Below, piece after piece: positions 8,502-16,618 of a DNA stretch of 64,000 bases. The DNA comes from an uncultured Acidobacteriota bacterium (GTDB lineage: Bacteria > Acidobacteriota > Terriglobia > Bryobacterales > Bryobacteraceae): NCBI GenBank assembly GCA_902825945.1, contig CADECY010000001.1, positions 1 through 64,000 of the forward strand, read 5' to 3'. Numbering within the stretch: the first letter of the stretch is position 1; every line of letters begins with the position of its first letter. A program made the position numbers and the translations under genes. The notes beneath the pieces were generated by a model. That model worked only from the letters and a program-made list of their open reading frames with translations. It was not told the DNA's origin and searched no databases.

Positions 8502-10436
8502 ATGAGCCAGATTACGATTACACTGCCGGACGGCAGTCAGCAGCAGCACGCCTCGGGCACGAAGCCCATCGAGATCGCGCGGGCCATCAGCCAACGTCTT
8601 GCTGATGACGCCGTGGTTGCGCGCGTCAACGGGAACCTGTTTGACCTCACCGGTCCGCTCGAGGAAGACGCCAAGCTCGAGATCCTGACCTCGCGTAATC
8701 CGGAAGCGCTCGAGGTCTATCGCCACTCGACGGCGCACCTGCTTGCAGCGGCCGTGCTCGAGCTGTTCCCGGAAACGCAGTTGGGCATCGGCCCCCCCAC
8801 CGAAGCCGGCTTCTACTACGACTTCCAGCGCGACACCGCCTTCACGCCCGAAGACCTCGAAAAGATCGAAGCGAAGATGTGGGAGATCCAGGCGCGCGAC
8901 CTTCCTTACGAGCGCGTCATGACGCAGAAGGAAGAGGGGCTGGAAAAGTACAAGTCCGCCTGGATGAAGTGCCAGCTCATCGATGAGAAGGCCGGCGCGT
9001 GGTTCTCGGAATACACGCTCGGGCCCCACTTCATCGACTTCTGCCGCGGTCCGCACGTGCCCTCCACCAAGCGCATCAAGGCATTCAAACTCCTGATGGT
9101 CTCGGGTGCCTACTGGAAGGGCAACGAGAAGAACGCACGTCTGCAACGGATTACGGGCACGGCCTTCTTCAGCAAGAAGTAGCTCGACGAGCATATCCAC
9201 CAGATCGAAGAGGCGAAGAAGCGCGATCACCGCAAACTCGGTCGCGAACTCGATCTCATCAGTATCCAGGAACTCGCCGGACCGGGCCTCATCTTCTGGC
9301 ATCCCAAGGGCGGCATCATTCGCAAGCTGCTCGAAGACTGGATGCGCGAAGAGTACCTTAGCCGCGGCTACTCGCTCGTCTACACGCCACACGTCGGCCG
9401 CTGGCAGCTTTGGGAAACCTCGGGCCACGCGAACTTCTACGCGGAGAACATGTTCGACCGCATGGAACTCGACGACGCCGAGTATCAGCTCAAGCCGATG
9501 AATTGTCCGTTCCACATCCTGATCTACAAGGACAAGATGCGGAGCTACCGCGAGCTTCCGGTGCGCCTCGGGGAACTGGGAACGGTTTATCGCTACGAAC
9601 GTTCGGGTGTTTTGCACGGATTGCTGCGCGTCCGCGGATTCACGCAGGACGACGCGCACATCTTCTGCCGCGAAGATCAGATCGAGGACGAGATCGTCAA
9701 CTGCCTGCAGTTCGCGATCGATGTGCTCACCACGTTCGGGTTCGACCGCTACGAGGCCGAGCTTTCCATGTGGGACGGCGGCGCCAGCGGCAAGTATGAC
9801 GGCACGCCGGAACAGTGGGACATGGGGCAAACCGCGCTCCAGAAAGCGTGCGACCGGCTTGACGTCAAGGTCAAGGTGATGGAGGACGAAGCCGCCTTCT
9901 ACGGCCCGAAGATCGATGTGAAACTCGTTGACGCGATCGGCCGCAAGTGGCAGCTCTCCACCGTCCAGTTCGATTTCACCTTGCCTCGCCGCTTCGGCCT
10001 CGAATACATAGGCGAAGACGGCAAGGCGCACCAACCGGTGATGTGCCATCGCGCGTTGTTCGGCTCGATCGAGCGCTTCTTCGGAATCCTGATCGAACAC
10101 TATGCCGGAGCATTTCCCGTCTGGCTCGCGCCGGTGCAAGCAGTCGTACTGCCGATTGCGGACCGTCATCTCGAATACGCAAACAAGGTCCGCGAGAAGC
10201 TGGCCGCGTTGGGCATACGCTCGGAAGTGGATGACAGCAAGGAAAAGGTCAACAACAAGATCCGCATCGCGCAGGTGAACAAGGTTCCGTTCATGCTGGT
10301 GGTGGGAGATCGCGAGGCCGAGAATGGAACGGTTTCGCTACGCAACCGCCGCCACGGCGATCAGGGTTCGAAATCTCTCGACGAAGCCCTGGCCCATATC
10401 CACGGGCTGGTGGTTTCGCGCAAGCCTTTCGAATAA
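8502..10436 (+). CDS. thrS: Threonyl-tRNA synthetase, interrupted by one in-frame UAG
   Basis: Essential enzyme charging tRNA-Thr. Reading through one TAG at codon 227 gives 644 codons, the normal family length. Domains in order: TGS (1-62), editing domain (63-224) with His75/His79 of HxxxH and Cys181/His185, catalytic domain with motif 1 (GPGLIFWHPKGG), zinc ligands Cys335 (MNCPFH), His386 (TQDDAH) and His516 (MCHRALFGS), then the anticodon-binding domain ending SRKPFE. Every domain is intact on both sides of the stop and the frame is unchanged. The family usually has Glu or a similar residue there (SKK-E-LDEH), so a single GAG-to-TAG change explains it. Start ATG at 8502 has GAGAGG ten bases upstream. 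Possible explanations are a sequencing error, UAG readthrough or suppression, or a dying copy with another thrS elsewhere. The next gene begins directly after the TAA. Confidence 0.9.
9180..9182 (+). other. In-frame UAG codon inside thrS
   Basis: The TAG falls in the linker between the editing and catalytic domains and is followed by C, the base known to make stop codons leakiest. It overlaps an 11-base near-palindrome GCTCGACGAGC at 9182-9192. The first in-frame ATG afterwards, at 9342, lies inside the motif 1 helix, and no ATG, GTG or TTG occurs in frame between, so the second half could not be made as a complete catalytic protein by ordinary reinitiation. Confidence 0.9.
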
Positions 10437-11564
10437 ATGCACTGGATCTTCGCGGCCCTGGTTACCGGCTCGGCGGTCTTCTGCGTGCTGGTGATCGTGG
10501 CCGCGCGCCGTTATCGTGGCAGCCGACATGTGGCGATTCGCGCTTCGATCCCCGTCAGCATCTTGAAGCCGCTGGCTGGTGCCGACGAAGGGCTCGAACA
10601 AAATCTGCGAACCTTTTTCGAGCAGGATTACGCAGGCCCGTTCGAGATCCTGTTCGCCGTGCGCGAGGCGTCCGATCCGTCGGTCGCGATCGTCGACCGA
10701 TTACGGTCTTCGTATCCCGACGTGCCGAGCCGGTTGTTGCTGGTGGGCGAGCCACCTTTCGCCAACGCGAAAGTCTGGAGCCTGCTGCGGATGACGGACG
10801 AGGCCCGCTTTCCCCTGCTCGCGATGAGCGACTCCGACATTCGCGTGACGCCGGCGTTTCTCTCCACCGTGGCCGCGGAGTTCGAAGCGGACCCGAAACT
10901 GAGCGTCACCACGTGTCCGTATCGCGCGGTTCCCGGCGATTCGTTCTGGTCCGCCCTCGAGGCGGTCATGATGAACACCGAGTTCCTCGCGGGAATTCTC
11001 GTGGCGCGTATGCTCGAAGGAATGCGATTCGCCGTCGGTCCGACCATCGTCGCCCGCAGGGAAGCGATTGCCAAGGTCGGCGGCTGGGAACGCTTGAAGG
11101 ACTATCTCGCCGAGGACTTCGTGCTCGGACAACTGGCCGCCGATGCCGGACTAGGCGTGGGTCTGTCGAGCTACGTCATCGAGCACCGGATTGGCAGCCA
11201 GCCATTCGGGCCGAACGCGCGGCACCGGTTGCGCTGGTGCCGGTCCACGCGCAGGTCGAGGCCCGCTGGTTACGTTGGGCAGCTTTTCACGAATCCTTTG
11301 CCATTGATCCTGCTGTTGTGGACTGCCAATCCGGCATGGTGGCCTCTGTGCGCGGTGGCCTTGGCACTGCGCGCGTGGGCGGCTGCCGAAACAGCGTGGC
11401 GGACCCTGCGCGATCCGCTGACATCGGGCCGCTGGTGGCTGCTCGCGATCGCCGATCTCGCGAGCTTCGTTTTCTGGATCGGCGGATTTTTCGGAAACAA
11501 GATCGCCTGGCGCGGACGCACGTACTTCCTCCACACCGACGGACGATTCGAGAGGATTGCATGA
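10437..11564 (+). CDS. Family 2 glycosyltransferase, ceramide glucosyltransferase / HpnI-like
   Basis: Membrane glycosyltransferase of 375 residues. One N-terminal transmembrane helix is followed by a GT-A domain with the start motif VSILKPLAGADEGLE, the metal-binding DSD in AMSDSDIRV, EDF in YLAEDFVLG and the (Q/R)xxRW-type motif RHRLRW. Several C-terminal hydrophobic helices follow (about 275-350). This layout is that of eukaryotic-type ceramide glucosyltransferases and of HpnI, which adds N-acetylglucosamine to bacteriohopanetetrol. Acidobacteria make hopanoids, so HpnI is plausible, but no other hpn gene is in the window. The ATG follows the thrS stop with no gap, and the gene end overlaps the next start by ATGA. 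Confidence 0.8.
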   Translation: MHWIFAALVTGSAVFCVLVIVAARRYRGSRHVAIRASIPVSILKPLAGADEGLEQNLRTFFEQDYAGPFEILFAVREASDPSVAIVDRLRSSYPDVPSRLLLVGEPPFANAKVWSLLRMTDEARFPLLAMSDSDIRVTPAFLSTVAAEFEADPKLSVTTCPYRAVPGDSFWSALEAVMMNTEFLAGILVARMLEGMRFAVGPTIVARREAIAKVGGWERLKDYLAEDFVLGQLAADAGLGVGLSSYVIEHRIGSQPFGPNARHRLRWCRSTRRSRPAGYVGQLFTNPLPLILLLWTANPAWWPLCAVALALRAWAAAETAWRTLRDPLTSGRWWLLAIADLASFVFWIGGFFGNKIAWRGRTYFLHTDGRFERIA

Positions 11565-13312
11565 GAATCGCAGCCGCCGCCGTGCTGGCTTGTACACTTG
11601 CCGCCCAGGAGAAGGTCGTCGTCACTGGAACCTTCCAGCCAGTCCCGCTCGAAGAGTCCGAGCGTCCCGTACGATCGGAGCTGGTTCGCGGCGAGCAGGT
11701 TCTGCTCTCGAACACGGTCACCGATTTCCTCAGTCGCGATTCGTCGGTGGACTTGCGTCAGCGCGGCGCGCATAACCTCCAGACCGACATCTCGATCCGC
11801 GGTTCGACATTCGGGCAGACGCTCGTGCTACTGAATGGGCTCCGGATGAACGATGTGCAGACCGGGCATCACAACGCGGATCTGCCGGTCGCCATGGAGT
11901 CGATCGAGTCGATCGAGGTGCTCAAGGGCTCCGGCTCGACGCTCTACGGTTCCGATGCGATCGGCGGCGTGGTCAACTTTATTACGAAAGCGCCCGAGGC
12001 CACTGAATTCCGCCTGCGCACGGGAATCGGCAACTTCGGCACCAATCAACAGCGCGCCTCGATCGGCTACGTGCGGAGCCGCTTCAGCCAGCAGTTGGCG
12101 GCGACGCGTGACTTCTCGACCGGATTCATCCCGAATCGCGACTATCGCAATCTCGCGCTGACCTCGCTGACGGATTGGAGGGGAACGAGCATCGTGCTCG
12201 GGCACGCCGACAAGCCGTTCGGTGCCGAGCAGTACTATGGCAACTTCAACTCCTGGGAGCGGACCAAGACGTGGTTCGCATCGGCGCACCAGAAGATCGA
12301 TGACCGTACTTCGGCTTCGTTCGGATTCCGCCGCCACACCGATCTGTTCGTGCTCTATCGTGACCGGCCGCAGGTCTTCACGAATCGTCACGCGGCCGAA
12401 AGCTTTCAGGGCGCATTCCGGCGCTGGGAGAATCTGCCGCGCGGAACTCGCTTGCATTGGGGCGTCGAGGGCTTGCACGACAAAGTGGAGAGCACCAATC
12501 TCGGCAATCACACTCGCGCTCGCGGAGCCGGATACGCCGCGCTCGACCTGCGCGCGGTCCGCCGGTTCTCCTTTTCGCTCGGAGTCCGGGAAGAGCGGTA
12601 CCGCTCCGCGGATAGCCAGTTGAGTCCCACGGCGGCGGCCGGAGCATGGATTGATCAGCACTTCAAGCTGCGCGCAAGCGTGAGCCGCGCATTCCGTTTG
12701 CCCACGTTCACCGATCTTTACTATCGCGATCCCGCCAACATCGGGTCGCCGGACCTGCGGCCCGAACGCGCCTGGAGCTACGAAGGCGGGCTCGACTGGA
12801 ACGCGTCGAGCAACCTGCGTGGTTCGATCACCGTCTTCCAACGCCGCGAGCGCGATGGCATCGACTATACGCGGCGGTCGCTAACCGATATCTGGCGCGC
12901 CACCAACTTCCAGAGCATCCGCTTCACCGGCTTCGAAGCCTCGACACGCGCGCGGATCGCGGATAAGCATGTTCTCGACCTCTCCTACACCGGGCTGCAC
13001 GGATTTCAAACTCAGCTGACGGGCATCTTTTCGAGGTACACCTTCAACTACCCGAACCACATCGGGGTCGCAACCTGGCAGACGAATCTGGCGCGTTACA
13101 TCGCGTTGCGGGCGCGCGTGGGCGCTGTCCAGCGATATGCCCGCGATCCGTACGGCGTGCTTGACATCCACGCGGCGCGCACGCGCGGAACCATCCGGCC
13201 GTTCGTGCAACTGACCAATCTCACCGATACCGTGTATCAGGAGATTTTCGGTGTCGCGATGCCAGGGCGCGCGGCGATCGTCGGGTTCGAGTTGGCGCTG
13301 CCACGCCGGTAG
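11561..13312 (+). CDS. TonB-dependent receptor of the cobalamin/siderophore type
   Basis: Outer-membrane receptor of 583 residues, about half the size of the two Oar-like receptors here and without their carboxypeptidase-regulatory domain. A short signal (MRIAAAAVLACTLAAQ) leads to a TonB-box-like EKVVVTGTF, then a plug (about 45-150) with SIRGSTFGQTLVLLNG and GSDAIGGVVNFIT, then a 22-strand-type barrel. ATG at 11561 overlaps the glycosyltransferase stop (ATGA), so it is probably translated from the same message. Substrate is unknown; size and plug resemble BtuB and siderophore receptors. The gene ends in TAG. Confidence 0.85.
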   Translation: MRIAAAAVLACTLAAQEKVVVTGTFQPVPLEESERPVRSELVRGEQVLLSNTVTDFLSRDSSVDLRQRGAHNLQTDISIRGSTFGQTLVLLNGLRMNDVQTGHHNADLPVAMESIESIEVLKGSGSTLYGSDAIGGVVNFITKAPEATEFRLRTGIGNFGTNQQRASIGYVRSRFSQQLAATRDFSTGFIPNRDYRNLALTSLTDWRGTSIVLGHADKPFGAEQYYGNFNSWERTKTWFASAHQKIDDRTSASFGFRRHTDLFVLYRDRPQVFTNRHAAESFQGAFRRWENLPRGTRLHWGVEGLHDKVESTNLGNHTRARGAGYAALDLRAVRRFSFSLGVREERYRSADSQLSPTAAAGAWIDQHFKLRASVSRAFRLPTFTDLYYRDPANIGSPDLRPERAWSYEGGLDWNASSNLRGSITVFQRRERDGIDYTRRSLTDIWRATNFQSIRFTGFEASTRARIADKHVLDLSYTGLHGFQTQLTGIFSRYTFNYPNHIGVATWQTNLARYIALRARVGAVQRYARDPYGVLDIHAARTRGTIRPFVQLTNLTDTVYQEIFGVAMPGRAAIVGFELALPRR

Positions 13313-13324
13313 GCGGCAAGGAGG

Positions 13325-14278
13325 TCAGCGACCGCTTTGGAGCCACTGCTCGAAGCGGCGCCCCAACTCGTAGACCTGTAAGGTGCCGCTCATGTTCAGC
13401 GTGAGCGAATCGGCGTCCCAGCAGCCCATCCAGAAATTGCAGGGCCAGGGATCGAGCGGCTTGCTCGGATCGGCGTACGTCCAGTTGGATTCATCTCCCG
13501 AACCGTTCAGCCATTGGGGCTTCCCGGTGCCCAGGCGGAGACTTGCGGGCCCGTTCAGCGCGTAGCTCCAGGTGGAGGCGTTGCCCAGTTGGCCGGTTCG
13601 GCGGTCCCTCGGGTCATCGATTCGCAATTGCGAAATGCGCTTGTCGAGCGCGGCCAACGCGTCTGCGGAGTACTGCGGATTCCCGGGTTGATAGACCGGC
13701 TCGGTGGCGCGCAGTTTCAGCAGCGCCTGGAGCCGTTCGGCGCGGTACACCGACGGGTTTTGTGACGAACCCAGCAGAGGCAGGCAAGCTGGGTATCCCA
13801 CCACGAACGTTGACGTGTACGGTTCGAGCACCTTCTGGGGAATCTTCAGCAGGTCGAAGCCGATGGGTTTGCCCGGATAGAAGTCCACCATCCGGAACAG
13901 TTCGATGCCTTGGCCCGCTACTCGCAGCCGGAACGGAGAAATGACCCCGAAGGTCTTCTGCGTAACGATGTAGTTGCGCTCCTCGAAGCGGGGGTTGCCC
14001 TCGAGCCGGATGGGCGCGCCGAACAGGGGATGGCCTTTCTGGATCGGCTGCGTTCCGCAGTAGCCTCCGGTGACCCGCACGCCCACGTCACGTCCGGTGA
14101 CTCCCGGGCGGGCCACGACGCCGGGTCCCGGCAGGGTGTAGAGGGTCCAGTCCAGATCCGGCTCTCCGGGCAGCGCAAAGGTGTATCCACTCACACCCCG
14201 CCGCTCATCGGTGGGGTCTGGGTCGGTGGCGAGACGGCACTGGACGTAGCCCTCGAACTCGAGCGTGATGACAGCCAT
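13325..14278 (-). CDS. Conserved protein of unknown function paired with the ferritin-like protein
   Basis: 317 residues with no signal peptide or transmembrane segment. I recognise no family. It is rich in beta-type sequence and Trp/Pro/Gly motifs, begins MAVITLEFEGYVQCRL and has CNFWMGCWDADS near the C-terminus. It starts four bases after the ferritin-like gene ends, so the two form an operon and likely act together. Convergent with the TonB receptor gene, only 12 bases away. Confidence 0.75.
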   Translation of the reverse strand: MAVITLEFEGYVQCRLATDPDPTDERRGVSGYTFALPGEPDLDWTLYTLPGPGVVARPGVTGRDVGVRVTGGYCGTQPIQKGHPLFGAPIRLEGNPRFEERNYIVTQKTFGVISPFRLRVAGQGIELFRMVDFYPGKPIGFDLLKIPQKVLEPYTSTFVVGYPACLPLLGSSQNPSVYRAERLQALLKLRATEPVYQPGNPQYSADALAALDKRISQLRIDDPRDRRTGQLGNASTWSYALNGPASLRLGTGKPQWLNGSGDESNWTYADPSKPLDPWPCNFWMGCWDADSLTLNMSGTLQVYELGRRFEQWLQSGR

Positions 14279-14282
14279 GGGG

Positions 14283-15707
14283 TCAGATACTCATGTAGGA
14301 TTTGAAATTCATAGCGATGCGCTGGAGGTTCTGCCCGATGAAGGGCAACGCGGTCTCCGGATCATAGCCGGCGGTCGTGAGGATCTTGCTGACGTCCGGC
14401 GGCATGCTCCCGATCGCGCCCTGGAAGCGCGCTGCGTTCCGGGAGAGGTTCTCCTCGATCGTGATCCACGCGGCGGGCTTGTGCGGCAGGAATCCGATGG
14501 TGCGGAAGAATTCGAATCCGGCGCCGGCCTTGTAGCTTCCGGTGTTGCCTTGGAAAGCGGGCAGCAGGCTCATCAGTTCGGATAGCGGGCGGATCATCAT
14601 CGTCATCATCGGGAAGAAGACCGTCTGTACCAGCCCATTCACCTCGGTGGGGCTGTCTGCTCCGGTGTAAAGCCGCACGAGCATCTGCATCAGGATCTCG
14701 TAAGCGGTGTTGGTGATGCCCATCACCTCGCGGGTCCATGCGTGGGTGAGCACCGCTACCGACATTTCGGGTTGCTCGCCCTTGCCATCGAACACATGGC
14801 GCGTGATGGTGTCCTGGTGCAGTTCCCATGCCGGATTGGTCACGCACTTGCGTGCTCCCTCGAAGGCAGGCAGCGGATTCCGCAGCTTGTCTTCGCCGCC
14901 CATGTAGTCGATGAGCACGCTCCGGAAGAGCATGTAGTGGCAGTCAGGGTCGAGGCTGGCGACGGTGACCTGACCTCTCGAGAGCGTTCCTTCGCCCTGC
15001 TCGATGATCTCGTCGATCGCGTTGATCGCGCTCTGACGGTCGTACACCTTGAACACGAACATGTCGTAGGTGGGCTTCGTCATGCTCCCTTGCCCGAAGA
15101 GTGTGTCGTTGCTCACCTGGACCGGCGTTGGCCCGATGAACAACTCCTCCTCCGGCATGGTCTCGAACGCACGGCGGATCTGCGCGTACAGGTCGCCGAT
15201 GGAGGCGAACCGGACTTCGATTGGCTGGCTGGCCGCGAGGCGCGGAGATTTGGCGGGCGCGCCGTAGAGCGGATCGATCAACGGGTCCTTCAGGTGTTGC
15301 GGCTTTTCGAATGCGAGGAAACGCAGCAGCGTGCGTCTGCTGAAGCGCTCCAATTCGATGGGCAAATTCACGGGCCAAAACTGCTTGGGCTGGGGAAAAT
15401 TGGGCCGGTCGAAGTACTGGTTGCCTCCGATGGCGGTGAGAAGGTTGCAGACGAAGCCCAGGTGTTCCATCTCCTGGCGCGCGACCCTGAGGATGCGAGC
15501 CTCCCAGTCCCGCAGTTTGTTGCGGAGAACTTCCGGCTGCGGGTACTCCTCCAACTCCCGCGTGAACGCCTTCATCGAAAAGGCGGCGTACAGGTACATG
15601 AGCATGAGGCCATGCTCCAACTGCGAAGCCACGGTCAGCGCCTGAATCAGGCTGGCCCGATCGGCGATCTTGGCGGGAGGTTCACTCCGCCCGGTCTTGC
15701 GTTGCAT
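14283..15707 (-). CDS. Ferritin-like domain protein of the VioB/RebD (PF12902) family
   Basis: 474 residues, soluble. The N-terminal helices carry the di-metal-type pattern EHGLMLMYLYAAF at about residue 32 and EARILRVARQEMEHLGF at about 70, as in the ferritin-like domain of VioB and RebD, the iminophenylpyruvate/indole-imine dimer synthases of violacein and rebeccamycin biosynthesis. VioB and RebD are about twice as long; only the ferritin-like part is recognisable here, with a separate 317-residue partner downstream. No amino-acid oxidase (VioA/RebO) or other pigment gene is near, so bisindole synthesis is unlikely. The function is unknown; an oxidative reaction at a metal site is a reasonable guess. 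Confidence 0.7.
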   Translation of the reverse strand: MQRKTGRSEPPAKIADRASLIQALTVASQLEHGLMLMYLYAAFSMKAFTRELEEYPQPEVLRNKLRDWEARILRVARQEMEHLGFVCNLLTAIGGNQYFDRPNFPQPKQFWPVNLPIELERFSRRTLLRFLAFEKPQHLKDPLIDPLYGAPAKSPRLAASQPIEVRFASIGDLYAQIRRAFETMPEEELFIGPTPVQVSNDTLFGQGSMTKPTYDMFVFKVYDRQSAINAIDEIIEQGEGTLSRGQVTVASLDPDCHYMLFRSVLIDYMGGEDKLRNPLPAFEGARKCVTNPAWELHQDTITRHVFDGKGEQPEMSVAVLTHAWTREVMGITNTAYEILMQMLVRLYTGADSPTEVNGLVQTVFFPMMTMMIRPLSELMSLLPAFQGNTGSYKAGAGFEFFRTIGFLPHKPAAWITIEENLSRNAARFQGAIGSMPPDVSKILTTAGYDPETALPFIGQNLQRIAMNFKSYMSI

Positions 15708-15796
15708 AGCGTTGGGATCTGTTGGACGACCACGGTATCAAGGAATGATGCATGCGTGCAAGGCCCATTCCGCCGCAGGTGCAAGCTCCACGTTTC

Positions 15797-15825
15797 TTGA
15801 ACGAATTGCAAAGATTTCGTAAATG
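15797..15825 (+). promoter_or_regulatory. Candidate sigma-70 promoter of the BON-domain gene
   Basis: TTGAAC at 15797-15802 and TAAATG at 15820-15825 are 17 bases apart in an AT-richer stretch of the divergent region. The gene starts 65 bases further on with AAGGGAG at 15874-15880 as ribosome binding site. Confidence 0.4.
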
Positions 15826-15889
15826 CGGCAGCGGAGCGAATCCGCGCGGGCTCGGGAGACGTTTAATCGAGTGAAGGGAGCAAACGAAA

Positions 15890-16444
15890 ATGAAACTCAA
15901 CAAGCTCACGCAAACGATTCTGACGGCAGCCCTGGCTGCGATTCCGTTCACGGCATTCGCGGCAAACGGCTCCATGCCGGACGCGGCACAAACCGCCGAG
16001 AAGGTCCGCAAGGAGCTCGTCACGCTGCCTTTCTACGGTGTCTTCGACAACCTCTGGTTCGAGATGAACGACGGCATGGTCACCCTCCATGGCGCGGTGA
16101 CCCGGCCCACGCTCAAGACTTCCGCCGAGCGCGTCGCGCAGCGGGTGGCGGGCGTCACCAGCGTCGTCAACCGGATCGAGGTGTTGCCGCTGTCGAACTT
16201 CGACGACGGAATCCGGCTGCGCGTACTGCGCGCGGTCTACGGCCAGCCCGCCTTGCAGCGCTATCAGCTCGGTGCGCAGCCGTCGATCCGGATCCTGGTG
16301 AAGAACGGCGAAGTGACGCTCGAAGGGATCGTGCTGAACGACATGGAGCGCAACATCGCCAACATCCAGGCCAACGCGGTGTTCGGCGTGTTCAAGGTGA
16401 ACAACAACCTGCGTGTGGAAAAGCCGGCTGCGCCGAAAGCGTAA
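15890..16444 (+). CDS. Exported protein with two BON domains
   Basis: 184 residues. A clear signal peptide ends near TAFAANG. Two BON-type modules follow: about 35-105 (VRKELVTLPFYGVFDNLWFE, then VTLHGAVTRP and VAGVTSVVNRIEV) and about 110-178 (LRVLRAVYG, then VTLEGIVLNDMERNIA and VFKVNNNLRV). BON domains are small periplasmic modules thought to bind phospholipid or link envelope layers, as in OsmY. The ribosome binding site AAGGGAG supports the ATG at 15890. Transcribed alone, with its own terminator. Confidence 0.88.
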   Translation: MKLNKLTQTILTAALAAIPFTAFAANGSMPDAAQTAEKVRKELVTLPFYGVFDNLWFEMNDGMVTLHGAVTRPTLKTSAERVAQRVAGVTSVVNRIEVLPLSNFDDGIRLRVLRAVYGQPALQRYQLGAQPSIRILVKNGEVTLEGIVLNDMERNIANIQANAVFGVFKVNNNLRVEKPAAPKA

Positions 16445-16483
16445 CGCGCGCAACAGAGTCCCCCTGAGATCGATGGGGACGGA

Positions 16484-16529
16484 CGGCGGACGGAAGAGCA
16501 TCACGGCTTCCGTCCGCCGAACCGTTTTT
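16484..16529 (+). terminator. Rho-independent terminator after the BON gene
   Basis: A perfect 13-base inverted repeat (CGGCGGACGGAAG at 16484-16496 and its complement at 16507-16519) with a ten-base loop is followed by TTTTT at 16525-16529. A second, smaller hairpin (GTCCCC at 16458-16463, GGGGAC at 16475-16480) precedes it. Confidence 0.85.
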
Positions 16530-16561
16530 GGGTTAGGTTAAGGCTGCGCAGGGGAACTGGA

Positions 16562-16607
16562 CCCAAAAACAAAACGGCCGCCAGTCCATCCGGACCAGCG
16601 GCCGTTT
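16562..16607 (-). terminator. Rho-independent terminator of the minus-strand exported-protein operon
   Basis: A ten-base stem (16572-16581 paired with 16598-16607) encloses an inner four-base stem GTCC/GGAC. Read on the minus strand the hairpin is followed by a T-rich run (complement of 16562-16574). It lies 11 bases after the stop of the gene ending at 16619. Confidence 0.85.
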
Positions 16608-16618
16608 CGCGGAACGCC

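Noticed and set aside
9180..9182. Genome-wide recoding of UAG to an amino acid
   Set aside because: mnmG, the TonB receptor ending at 13312, the PEP-CTERM-like gene and the MBL-REC gene all end in TAG at the expected family length, so UAG is a normal stop here.
8499..10169. Long antisense frame (556 codons) across thrS, and a similar one across the YVTN gene at 24994-26745
   Set aside because: Both are mirror images of real genes in GC-rich DNA, rich in Arg, Val and His, with no family features.
9342..10436. Independent catalytic half of ThrRS starting at ATG 9342 (natural gene fission)
   Set aside because: The start falls inside the motif 1 helix, has no fitting ribosome binding site, and would drop conserved residues encoded between 9183 and 9341.
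10913..11560. N-terminal extension of the TonB receptor at 11561
   Set aside because: It is the shadow of the glycosyltransferase gene; the signal peptide and the ATGA overlap fix the start at 11561.
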